Assembly: GCF_004000845.1 (NCBI RefSeq)
Contig: NZ_BIMA01000004.1
Span: 59,896 to 123,895 of the forward strand
Reading direction: 5' to 3'
Source of the DNA: Paenibacillus koleovorans NBRC 103111
Lineage (GTDB): Bacteria > Bacillota > Bacilli > Paenibacillales > NBRC-103111
DNA length: 64,000 nt
Shown here: positions 54,986-63,348 of the stretch, in pieces
Layout of the letters: each line of letters opens with the position of its first letter
Position numbering within the stretch: position 1 is the stretch's first letter
The notes under the pieces: model-generated
Database searches by the model: none
What the model saw: the letters and a program-made list of their open reading frames with translations, nothing else
What the model was told of the DNA's origin: nothing
Made by a program: the position numbers and the translations under genes

Positions 54986-57900
54986 TTACAGCTTCAAAAC
55001 AACCCGACCCTGCTCATCCACCGCCGCCACGCCACGTTCCGCAGCTAGCTCGATACCCGTACGGATCGCGCGGTCCAAGGCGGCGCCGCTGCGCTGGTAG
55101 CCGAACGCCTTGGCCACCTCGCGGACGAGGTCCTCATGCGGCAACGAAATTTGCCCGGCCAGCACATAACGGACGGCGGCAGCGATTTCTTCCGGCGGCA
55201 AGTCCTCCGCGCTGCGGCGGTCGTTCTCATCCTCGGCCGGACGGAACTGATCGTAGCCGGACGGATCGATGCCGGGCGGCCAATAATACATCCGCTCGTC
55301 ATGCATTGTCGTGATCCACTCTACGCCGGCGAACAGCTCCTCGAAGCGCTGCTCGAGCTTCGCGCCCATCCGGGCGATGCCCCATGCCTGCAGCACGCGT
55401 CGGCAAATGAGCGCACGGCTGATCGGCCCTTCCTCCTCGATGACCTCGACGATCTGGCTGCGGATCAGCCGTGTCTCCCGCGGGCTGAAGAAGGCGTCCG
55501 CCGGCCCGCTCTCGGGATCGAGAACATGGATGCGATAAGACGGCATGGAGACGGGAGCAGACGGTTTCAGGCTGACTTGAGAGACCGCAGCAGCGGCTCC
55601 TTGCTTTTCCGCAAGTGGAGGGGCGACAGCCTGTTCCCGATTCGATACTTCGACGGTCGGCTGGTCAACTGCCCCAGAAGTTTCAACCAGCTCCCGCGCT
55701 GCCCCCGAAACGGAGGACAACTGCACCCGCTTCACCGCCTGCACGACCCGCTCCGCCTCGCGAGCGGGATCGTCCCACCAGTCGAGCGACCATACTTTGT
55801 GCAGCGTCCAGCCAAGCTGCCGCAGCACGCGGTCGCGCAGTACATCGCGGTCGCGCGCCGACCGCGCTCCGCTATACATACCGCCGTCTGTTACTACGCC
55901 CAGGATGTAGCGGGTCGAATCCTTCGGATCGACGATCGCCAGATCGACGCGGTACCCGGAGCTGCCGACATGCGTATCGACCACATACCCGTGCTCGCGA
56001 AGCCGATCGGCCATTTGCACTTCCATTCCAGCCGCTACAGACACCCCTGCGCCTAGGTCGCCTCCTTGAATCGCGAGCGCTTGCCGGCCTTTTTCCGCAT
56101 ACTCGAGAAAAGCCTTCAACCCCGCTACGCCAACCGCACCGGTCCTCGACGAGCTCAGGTGCTCCGCCTTGAGCGTCGAGAACACAATCATCTCGTGCCG
56201 CGCTCGGGATACCGCCACGTTCAGACGGCGCCAGCCGCCTTCCCGGTTGAGCGGGCCGAAGTTCATCGACACTTTACCGCTCGAGTCGGGGCCGTAGCCG
56301 ATCGAGAACAGGATGACGTCGCGCTCATCCCCTTGTACGTTCTCGAGGTTTTTGACGAAGATCGGCTCCGCCGTCTGCAGCGCTGCCGCTTCCAGCTCCG
56401 GCCGGCGGCGAAGCAGCTCGTCGAGCATGTCTTCGATCAGATTTTGCTGCACCGAGTTGAAGGTGACGACGCCGATGCTTTGCGCCTGCAGCGCCGGATC
56501 GCTCAGCCTTCTCGCGATTTCGCCCACGACCGCCTCGGCCTCGGCTCGATTCGTCTTCGTCCGGCCGCGGTCGTACGTGCCGCTCACATGCTGGAGGCGA
56601 ACTCGCGAGGTGAGCTCGCTGGGCGACGGGAACGTCAGCAGCTTGTTCTCGTAATATTGCCGGTTGCTGAAGGCGATCAAGCTCTCGTGACGGCTGCGGT
56701 AATGCCAGAGAAGATGCCCCTCCGGCATGCCCAGCGCCAAACAATCGTCCAGCACGCTCTCCAGATCCTCCGTCGCCAATTCCTCCTCGGACGGATCTTG
56801 ATTGACGCTCGAGAAAAAGCTCGTCGGCGGCAGCTGCTTCGGATCGCCGACTACGACGACGCTTTGTCCGCGCGCCATCGCGCCTACCGCCGCCGAGGTC
56901 GGCATCTGCGAAGCTTCGTCGAACACGACAAGATCGAATGGCGGTGTCGCCGGGTCCAGGTACTGCGCGACCGAGATCGGGCTCATCAGCATGCAGGGGC
57001 ATAGCCGGCCGAGCAGGTTCGGGATCTGCTCAAACAGCTTGCGGATCGACAACGAGCGGCCGCCGCTACGGATAGCGCGCAGCAGGATGCCCATCTCCGA
57101 GCTCTGCGCCGCATCCGCAGCCGCTTGGGGGATTCGCGCCGATAGCCGCGCCGCGATCTCCTGCCGCGTGAGCTCCTCGAATCGGTCGCTCAGCTCGCCG
57201 AATCGGCGGATCGTCTCCTCGAACAGCTTGCTCGAGAACGTGTACAATAGCGGATGCGCCGCGATCATCGATTCTGCGCAAGCTTGGTACAACGCCCGCT
57301 CGAACGCCGACACCGCCTCATCGCCGGCAAGGCGGCCTTCCTCGTAAGGCTCGATCAGCATGTCGAGTCCAGCTTCCAGCGCTTTGGTCCGCGTTCGCCG
57401 GTAGGCGCACCAGTCGCGTAGGCGGTTTAGGTTGGATGCCCATATCTCAGCTTTGGCGATGCGGAACGCGTGCCAGCCGCCGCTCTCAAGATTCCAGGCC
57501 GCCTGCAGCTCCAACGCGTCGACGTCGACGCCCAGCAAGCTGAACAGTTCTCTCTGCAGCGCCTCGGCCTGCTGAGTCAGCTCGAGGCAAGCTTGCAGCA
57601 GCGGCCCGATTTGAGTCAGAAACGCCGCTCGGCCACCGTCAAACCGCTCCGCCAGCTGGCGACGAAGAGCGCCTAGCTCCGGACCGTCAACCGCAAGCCT
57701 GGCGAGAATCCGGTTCAGCTCGCTGAGCCACACTCCCGCCTCCTCTACCGTCTGCCAATCCGCCGCATTGCCGGCATTCCACAGCTTCTCGCCGAGCCAG
57801 GCGCTCGCCTGCTGCTCGGCTTGGCGCAGCGTCTCTTCCTCCTGCTTCCATTGCAGGAACAAGTTCAAATGCTCTTCGACCTGCTCTTTCCCGACGGTTG

Positions 57901-60900
57901 CTCCACCGGTGCCGGTGCCTTGTCCAGCGCTCATGGAGCGCAGTCTTTTCACGATGCGGTTCTGGCCGAGCCACTTCGGCGCGAACCATTGCAGCTCCGC
58001 CGCTTGCCATGCGGCGAGCGCTCCTGCGGCGTCGAATGTGGCGATCGACGCTGCGTCATAGCCCGCCGCCACCACTCGGCGGCGCAGCTCGTCCCGGCTG
58101 CGGCCATGCCGCGCCAGCCGGCTCAGCTCCGCCGCCGCGAACTCGTGCTCGTCCATCCGGACCAGCGCCGCCCGGATGTCCGGCACGCTCGCGAGCGCGG
58201 CGAACAGCTCTTGCAGCGCGGCCGTCCGTTGCCGCGTCAACCCGCCCGCTGCCGGCCATTCCGGCAGCGCACCCAGCCGCAGCGCGTCGACGGCTTGCCC
58301 CAGCGCCTGCTCGCTCTGCGCCAGCTTCGCCGCATAAGCGGCGAGCTTGCTCTCGAGCTCGTTCTTGAGGCTGGGCGAGTACTCCTCGCAGCCCAGCTCC
58401 TGCAACGGATGCCGATGAACGCCTCCGGCTTCCGTACCCGCGACAATGAGCTGTCGCGCCAGCTCCAGCCAACCTTGCAGCTGCTCCGGCGTCGCATCCT
58501 TCACTTTCGCCCTCGGCATGTCCACGACATCCGGCATCGTCCGCACCCGGTTGAACCGCGTCAAAGCCTCGTAAACGGACAACCCATGGCTATGCTCCTT
58601 GGAATGCAACGCCTGGACGAATTCGTTCAGCTCCGCTCTAGCTTGTGCGAGCCGGCCCGCTTCCCGCGACCATTCCTCCGAAGAAGCCGTTTTCGTCGTC
58701 TCGAGCGCCATTCGAAGCTGATCGAGCACCACCTTCTTCTTGCTCTTGTTGGAGTGCAGCTCCAGACAGAACGGATCCAGCCCGATCTGCGCCAATCTCC
58801 GCTGCACGACGTTAAGAGCGGCCATCTTCTCCGCCACGAACAGCACGGTTTTGCCGTTCGCCAGTGCGCCGGCGATCATGTTCGTGATCGTCTGCGACTT
58901 GCCGGTGCCCGGCGGCCCGTGCAGCACGAAGCTCTTGCCCTCCCCTGCCGCGGCGATCGCCGCCAGCTGCGAGGAGTCCGCACTGACGGGGACGGCCAAT
59001 TGCTTAGGCGCGTACTGGGCGTCCAGGTCGTCGCCGTAGGGGAACAGCGGCTCCGGGGTCCATCTCAAGCTGCCCGCCATCAAACTCGCTACGACTTTGT
59101 TCCGTGCCAGCTCCCCCGAGCGGCTCCGAATATCGTTCCACATGACGAACTGGCTGAAGGAAAACAGCCCGAGGCAGCCGGTCTCGAGCACATCCCAGCG
59201 CGATTTGCTCATAACCGCATGCCGTACCATCGTGAAAATGCGCGAGAGATCGACGCCTCGCTCGTCCTTCGGCAGCGGATCCATCCCGCCGATCTCGATG
59301 CCGAAATCCTGCTTCAGCATTTCGAGCAGCGTGATGTTGAATTGAATTTCGTCCTCTCGTCGCCGCAAAATATAGCCGGTTCTAGACGTCTTCTTCAGCA
59401 GCTCCACAGGCAGCAGGACTAGCGGCGCATAACGCGCTTTTTCGCTGACATTCGTCTCGTACCACTTCAAGAGTCCCAGCGCCAAAAATAACGTGTTCGC
59501 GCCATTTTCCTCGAGCGACACTCGCGCCGACCGGTACAGATGCGTTAACCGCTCGGTAAGCTCCTTGTCCGTCATATCGGCGCGCAGCCGGCGCTGCTCG
59601 AACTCCTGCTTGACCAGCTCCGCGACCGGATCGTTCCGATTCACGCGGCGGTACAAGTCGGCGTCACGGAGCGAGCCGGTCCAGTCCGCCGGTAGCGGCA
59701 GCAGCTGAAACTCCTCGTCCGCCGACAGCCGATCCTCCAGATCGCTCAAATTCGCCGTGAGCAGCGGCAAGCTGCTGCGAGTCATGCGGAAATGCAGCAA
59801 TCCGTTGCGCAGCGTCAGATCCAGCAGCTTGCGCTCCCATTCCTTCTGCTTCGGCATCGCAATGTGACGCACTTCTTCCGGCCGCATATGGACGTTGACA
59901 CTGCTGGGCGCAAGCGGAGCAGCCTGCCCGTCTCCTCCGAAGCCGTTCTCCGGCGAGTCAGCTGACGCCGCTGCATCCGGCTCGACCTTCCAGCCCTCCG
60001 GCGTCGACACTCGCAGCGGCAAAGGCCGGATCGAGCTGGCGCGAGCCCGTCGGACGTCGACGAAACAGTCGAACTTGCGTTCGTCCTGCAGCAGTTCCTG
60101 GGCCGCCTGCTCCGCTTGCTCAAAGCGCAAACCCCGGCGATCGGCGTTCACCGCTAGCGCCGTCGCTTCCACGACGCATAGCTCGTGCACGCCGGGAGCC
60201 AGCCGCTTCGTGAGCAGCGAGCCGTCGTCCTGCACGCTCTCCGCGAACGTCTCCTTGGTCAGCCAGACGCCGGCGAAGGCATGGCCTTCCGTGAAGACGA
60301 GCAGCGGATGCAGGCCGACCGCTTCCAGACAAGCCGCGTAGAACAAGCTGAGGTCGAGGCAGTTGCCCATCCGGTGTCGGAAGAGCGAGTCCGGAAGTCG
60401 GACTCGCTGCCCGATCAGCTCGAAGCTGGCAGGTGCCACCGAATAGGTCAAGTGCCGCTTCTGGATCGCCGCGTAGATCGCTGCCGCCTGCATTCTCGCC
60501 CGATTCGGGTTCTGGCTCTGGTAGGCGTCGAAGGCCGGGCTGCCGCTCCAGTCGCCGAGAATATCCGACGCCTCGCGCAGCAGCGGCGCCACCTCGGGAT
60601 GATTCGGCAGCACGAACGCCGCAATCATCTCCGGCAGCACCGCTAGCCCGCTCCATTCGTCGAAGGCTAACACATCAATCGGCAGCACCTCGCCGCCGGC
60701 AACACGTCCCCCTGATCTGGCGGTGACCTTCAGCACGCCGGCCAGCCGCTCCGTCAGCTGTACGAGGAACGGAGCGGACAGCTGATAGTCGATCGCTCCG
60801 AGATCGACCGTCTGCCCCGCCGGAAGCTCCTCCAGCGTGCGGCTCCAGGCGTAGCCGAACTCCGGCTCGGCCCCAATCGCTACCGTCACTTGCTCCAGCT

Positions 60901-61021
60901 TCTCCGCCCCATTGTTCCGTATCCTCAGCCGGCGAATGACCGGCACATGATTTTGCTGCCAGGCATAGTTGACCGTCCGACCATATTCGACAATAAACGT
61001 TATGTATTCCGATGCGCCCAT
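54986..61021 (-). CDS. Giant DUF4011-type SF1 helicase/nuclease
   Basis: A 2,011-residue protein. About 1-300: beta domain then a transglutaminase-like core (GNCLDLSLFYAACLEAVG, Cys about 218; EGHAFAGVW, His about 247). About 385-650: DUF4011-type region (KEWERKLLDLTLRNGLLHFR). About 690-1,620: SF1 helicase with Walker A GPPGTGKSQ (about 700), long helical insert, Walker B VVFDEASQMP (about 1,363), GDPKQLPPT, YRSRHE, NVQGDERDVI, LNVAVSRAR. About 1,665-1,755: Vsr/MTES-like nuclease fold (YRVDLAIVDP). C-terminus: DUF3320-like, about 1,845-1,895, and a second small domain. In relatives the nuclease motif is I-E-C-D-G; here it is V-V-T-D-G, lacking the Glu. The ATG at 61021 has AAGGATGGGAG; ATG 61066 is the alternative. 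Such proteins are found as antiphage defence candidates. Confidence 0.85.
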   Translation of the reverse strand: MGASEYITFIVEYGRTVNYAWQQNHVPVIRRLRIRNNGAEKLEQVTVAIGAEPEFGYAWSRTLEELPAGQTVDLGAIDYQLSAPFLVQLTERLAGVLKVTARSGGRVAGGEVLPIDVLAFDEWSGLAVLPEMIAAFVLPNHPEVAPLLREASDILGDWSGSPAFDAYQSQNPNRARMQAAAIYAAIQKRHLTYSVAPASFELIGQRVRLPDSLFRHRMGNCLDLSLFYAACLEAVGLHPLLVFTEGHAFAGVWLTKETFAESVQDDGSLLTKRLAPGVHELCVVEATALAVNADRRGLRFEQAEQAAQELLQDERKFDCFVDVRRARASSIRPLPLRVSTPEGWKVEPDAAASADSPENGFGGDGQAAPLAPSSVNVHMRPEEVRHIAMPKQKEWERKLLDLTLRNGLLHFRMTRSSLPLLTANLSDLEDRLSADEEFQLLPLPADWTGSLRDADLYRRVNRNDPVAELVKQEFEQRRLRADMTDKELTERLTHLYRSARVSLEENGANTLFLALGLLKWYETNVSEKARYAPLVLLPVELLKKTSRTGYILRRREDEIQFNITLLEMLKQDFGIEIGGMDPLPKDERGVDLSRIFTMVRHAVMSKSRWDVLETGCLGLFSFSQFVMWNDIRSRSGELARNKVVASLMAGSLRWTPEPLFPYGDDLDAQYAPKQLAVPVSADSSQLAAIAAAGEGKSFVLHGPPGTGKSQTITNMIAGALANGKTVLFVAEKMAALNVVQRRLAQIGLDPFCLELHSNKSKKKVVLDQLRMALETTKTASSEEWSREAGRLAQARAELNEFVQALHSKEHSHGLSVYEALTRFNRVRTMPDVVDMPRAKVKDATPEQLQGWLELARQLIVAGTEAGGVHRHPLQELGCEEYSPSLKNELESKLAAYAAKLAQSEQALGQAVDALRLGALPEWPAAGGLTRQRTAALQELFAALASVPDIRAALVRMDEHEFAAAELSRLARHGRSRDELRRRVVAAGYDAASIATFDAAGALAAWQAAELQWFAPKWLGQNRIVKRLRSMSAGQGTGTGGATVGKEQVEEHLNLFLQWKQEEETLRQAEQQASAWLGEKLWNAGNAADWQTVEEAGVWLSELNRILARLAVDGPELGALRRQLAERFDGGRAAFLTQIGPLLQACLELTQQAEALQRELFSLLGVDVDALELQAAWNLESGGWHAFRIAKAEIWASNLNRLRDWCAYRRTRTKALEAGLDMLIEPYEEGRLAGDEAVSAFERALYQACAESMIAAHPLLYTFSSKLFEETIRRFGELSDRFEELTRQEIAARLSARIPQAAADAAQSSEMGILLRAIRSGGRSLSIRKLFEQIPNLLGRLCPCMLMSPISVAQYLDPATPPFDLVVFDEASQMPTSAAVGAMARGQSVVVVGDPKQLPPTSFFSSVNQDPSEEELATEDLESVLDDCLALGMPEGHLLWHYRSRHESLIAFSNRQYYENKLLTFPSPSELTSRVRLQHVSGTYDRGRTKTNRAEAEAVVGEIARRLSDPALQAQSIGVVTFNSVQQNLIEDMLDELLRRRPELEAAALQTAEPIFVKNLENVQGDERDVILFSIGYGPDSSGKVSMNFGPLNREGGWRRLNVAVSRARHEMIVFSTLKAEHLSSSRTGAVGVAGLKAFLEYAEKGRQALAIQGGDLGAGVSVAAGMEVQMADRLREHGYVVDTHVGSSGYRVDLAIVDPKDSTRYILGVVTDGGMYSGARSARDRDVLRDRVLRQLGWTLHKVWSLDWWDDPAREAERVVQAVKRVQLSSVSGAARELVETSGAVDQPTVEVSNREQAVAPPLAEKQGAAAAVSQVSLKPSAPVSMPSYRIHVLDPESGPADAFFSPRETRLIRSQIVEVIEEEGPISRALICRRVLQAWGIARMGAKLEQRFEELFAGVEWITTMHDERMYYWPPGIDPSGYDQFRPAEDENDRRSAEDLPPEEIAAAVRYVLAGQISLPHEDLVREVAKAFGYQRSGAALDRAIRTGIELAAERGVAAVDEQGRVVLKL

Positions 61022-61352
61022 GGTGCTCCCATCCTTATGCCGTCCGGCTTCTGGCGCCGGATTCATGATCTTTCTTCAAGTACTCATTATACCATATCGG
61101 GCGCGGCGCTAGACTTTTGTCGATTCGCCGGTTTGCATTATCTGGAATAACCCCTTTTTCCTTCAAATAATCTGATTTCAGCGTAGCTTCACGTACGAAA
61201 TGTGGGTTGTATCTTTTAAGCAGTATTCCGACTCAAGTGCACAGAGCGCTCACTTTTTTCAAATTATCATTGCACGACTCAAGAAAAAGAAAACCACAAT
61301 ACGAGGGTTAATCGTATTGTGGTTCAAACAGATCATTTCGACATTGTTATTC
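61022..61352. other. Intergenic region upstream of the helicase gene
   Basis: 331 bp. It holds the leader of the helicase gene, where I see no clear promoter, and the terminator of the small membrane gene at 61282-61324. Base composition turns AT-rich from about 61150, marking the border of the decayed RHS region. Confidence 0.5.
61282..61324 (-). terminator. Terminator of the 75-residue membrane protein gene
   Basis: On the minus strand AACCACAATACG pairs with CGTATTGTGGTT (12 bp) and is followed by TTCTTTTTC. A near-identical hairpin occurs at 62112-62152. Confidence 0.82.
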
Positions 61353-61580
61353 TTAGATATTAAACCCGCCTACAAATACCACAACGATCAATGCGATGCC
61401 AACAATAACCGTAATAAAGCCACCTACTCTGTATCTTTTAAGAGCTGCCTTCGATGGTTTTTTTTTCAGAGTGTTTGTCGCTGTAGTCTTAAAGTCTATT
61501 TCGGGAAAGAATATCCCCATTAGTCCCGGAACTACTAGAATTAGTACAAACATAACCGCCAATATTATTCGATCTGTCAT
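61353..61580 (-). CDS. Small two-helix membrane protein, unknown function
   Basis: A 75-residue protein with helices IILAVMFVLILVVPGLMGIF and GGFITVIVGIALIVVVFVGG joined by a basic loop (NTLKKKPSKAALKRYRVG). RBS AGGAGG before the ATG at 61580. I do not recognise the family. It lies in the RHS island and could be an accessory or immunity protein. Confidence 0.75.
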   Translation of the reverse strand: MTDRIILAVMFVLILVVPGLMGIFFPEIDFKTTATNTLKKKPSKAALKRYRVGGFITVIVGIALIVVVFVGGFNI

Positions 61581-61665
61581 TTTGTTCCTCCTAGGTGCTG
61601 GACTCAATCCGAATATGTCATTGGATACGATAGTGAGATAGGCTTAACTTTAATCAAAATTGTTT

Positions 61666-61883
61666 CAGTTTGAAGTCCAAATTCTGTCTGATACATTCGC
61701 AGCTCAGGATAATAATCAAATTACTGTTCAAACTGGGAAAAGCATGACAAAATCATCTTGCTATATGATGTGAATGCGACAAACAGATACGGACAAGCCA
61801 TCTTCAAAAAAGTCTATTTTGTGGCAGAAAACGATGACGGAAAGTTTAAGAATAGCGACATTGGCTATTCAATCATTCGATGA
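61666..61883 (+). pseudogene. Remnant of an unrecognised gene
   Basis: Two frames read like one protein. First QFEVQILSDTFAAQDNNQIT, then after a one-base shift near 61735 WEKHDKIILLYDVNATNRYG, AIFKKVYFVAENDDGKFKNS and DIGYSIIR before a stop. No start codon with a ribosome binding site is visible, so it is a 3' fragment. A hairpin with GCTCTCTTTTTT (61882-61917) follows, as expected for its terminator. The rest of 61884-62110 shows nothing supported. Confidence 0.5.
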
Positions 61884-62111
61884 AGAGAGGAGCTTTGATG
61901 ACATCTGCTCTCTTTTTTATTTGCTTCAAAATAGATACAGTTCTATATCAACAAGTAAAACAATGCAATCCTGTAGAAACAGAGCCGGTTCTGATCTTTT
62001 CCAGCATTCGCAGTCACTATGGATTCCGTCAACACTTTAATCGGCCTGGGGGCAAATTCTGTTCGACTGAATTAACATGGTGGTAATGTGCGCTGCTGAG
62101 CTACGGTGGTT

Positions 62112-62152
62112 GGAAAAAGAAAACCACAATACGAGGCTAGTCGGTATTGTGG
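62112..62152 (-). terminator. Terminator of the 143-residue membrane protein gene
   Basis: On the minus strand CCACAATAC pairs with GTATTGTGG, followed by TTTTCTTTTTCC. The sequence GAAAAAGAAAACCACAATAC is shared exactly with the terminator near 61284, so a segment was duplicated. Confidence 0.75.
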
Positions 62153-62167
62153 CAGAAACCGTCCAAA

Positions 62168-62599
62168 TTACTTCATTTTGAATAGAAACCAATTTTCGTC
62201 TAATTGTCTTATTTCCGTAAAATACGGACTTCGTGGTTCAACGCCCTCTACAGAAAAAACTAATCCCTGTGTAAAGCCAAAATAAGAATCTCTTACAAAA
62301 TAAACAAATCCTTTATCACCTGTATGGATTGCGAGGTATCCAATTGCAAAAATTTCAGTAAGGTTATTGTCGCTTGTGTCAAAATGATCCTTGTCATAAT
62401 GAATGGTGCTCTCGACACTTTGTAACAGCGACTTCCTAGCAATCATATCGAGTAGTGATTTATGTGTTTGAAACTCATTCAGAATAATGCTCTCCATACT
62501 TGGTTTTTCTTTATAATTGCTAATCAGTAGCAGAATGGCTGAAACAATTACTATTACAGTTATTATCCCAATGATGAGTGTTTTTTTCAGGGATGCCAC
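62168..62599 (-). CDS. Membrane-anchored protein, possible immunity protein
   Basis: A 143-residue protein with one N-terminal helix (LIIGIITVIVIVSAILLLIS) and an acidic outside domain (LTEIFAIGYLAIHTGDKGFV, PYFTEIRQLDENWFLFKMK). Family not recognised. It lies directly after the RHS toxin tip on the same strand, where RHS immunity genes usually are; hence the suggestion. The GTG at 62599 has only a poor site (GTAGAG touching it), so the start is uncertain. Confidence 0.65.
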   Translation of the reverse strand: MASLKKTLIIGIITVIVIVSAILLLISNYKEKPSMESIILNEFQTHKSLLDMIARKSLLQSVESTIHYDKDHFDTSDNNLTEIFAIGYLAIHTGDKGFVYFVRDSYFGFTQGLVFSVEGVEPRSPYFTEIRQLDENWFLFKMK

Positions 62600-62606
62600 C
62601 TCTACA

Positions 62607-62930
62607 TTATTTTTTTATTAAATATGACGGTAAATCCCAGAATATAGTTTTAAACGCTTTACCTAGGTCTACTGCTGCTTTTTGACGTTTGTTGAGCAAA
62701 ACCTGCACCCGCTCTAAGAGCTTCAATTGAAAAGCCTGCTGCTGCACCCAAGTAACCATAAGATATATTATCCGTGCATCTCCCGCAAAAATCTCACCCT
62801 CATAAATGACATAAGTAGACAACCACTCTGGTTGAACTTTAATATCAAATAGCTTCTTGTAGCCAACCTGCTCTCTAAACCATCCCATATCTCCACTATG
62901 TTCGGAGAAGTTGTCAGAATTACTGCGCAT
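62607..62930 (-). pseudogene. RHS toxin tip, type-44-like, frameshifted
   Basis: This frame reads MRSNSDNFSEHSGDMGWFRE, KLFDIKVQPEW and YVIYEGEIFAGDAR, then loses sense. One base shift near 62774 restores DNISYGYLGAAAGFSIEALR and AGAGFAQQ, ending at a stop at 62659-62661. That shape (WF-x-V...D-x-K...GNxxYG...AAGF) is typical of bacterial toxin 44 domains. Upstream the frame continues back over 62931-62950 (ADLTEKLNQL) and joins the RHS core by another shift. It is not an independent gene but the broken end of the RHS protein. Confidence 0.65.
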
Positions 62931-62950
62931 TAGTTGGTTCAGTTTTTCAG

Positions 62951-63334
62951 TTAAGTCGGCAGTCCTTTGTCTCGATATTTCACATCATCAGGTAATGAAG
63001 TACCATTTAGGTGGTAATATGAAACTCTAAGTGCGTCTGCATCCTGTTCTGCTGTCTTATCACCTTTATTGGAGCGTTCTTCAAATGGCTTAACGAGTTC
63101 TCTTAAAGTTTCATCGTCAGAATCCTTGTACTTACCAGTCGGGTCTTTGTAGATCAGCGGATTATTCTCCAAATAAGTGTAAAGATTCAAACTCAGCGGA
63201 TTGCTAATCCGCCCCTCATGCGTATCCTCACCCATAAACCGCGCTATACTCGGATCATACCACCGTGCCCGCAGGTACTGCAACGAAGTGGCGTTATCCC
63301 AATACTCGCCCGAATAGCGGAAGGGTTGCTCCAA
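62951..63334 (-). pseudogene. RHS core-associated domain, fragment
   Basis: This fragment has the RHS core signature: FRYSGEYWDNATSLQYLRAR, WYDPSIARFMGEDTHEG and NLYTYLENNPLIYKDPTGKY, after which RHS proteins switch to a variable toxin. The linker runs to SLPDDVKYRDKGLPT and a premature stop at 62951. The open frame extends upstream of 63334 to about 63395 (DQYTYDIWKNPLTATEYLEQ). Frameshifts break it from both the toxin tip and the upstream repeats. Confidence 0.82.
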
Positions 63335-63348
63335 ATACTCTGTCGCCG

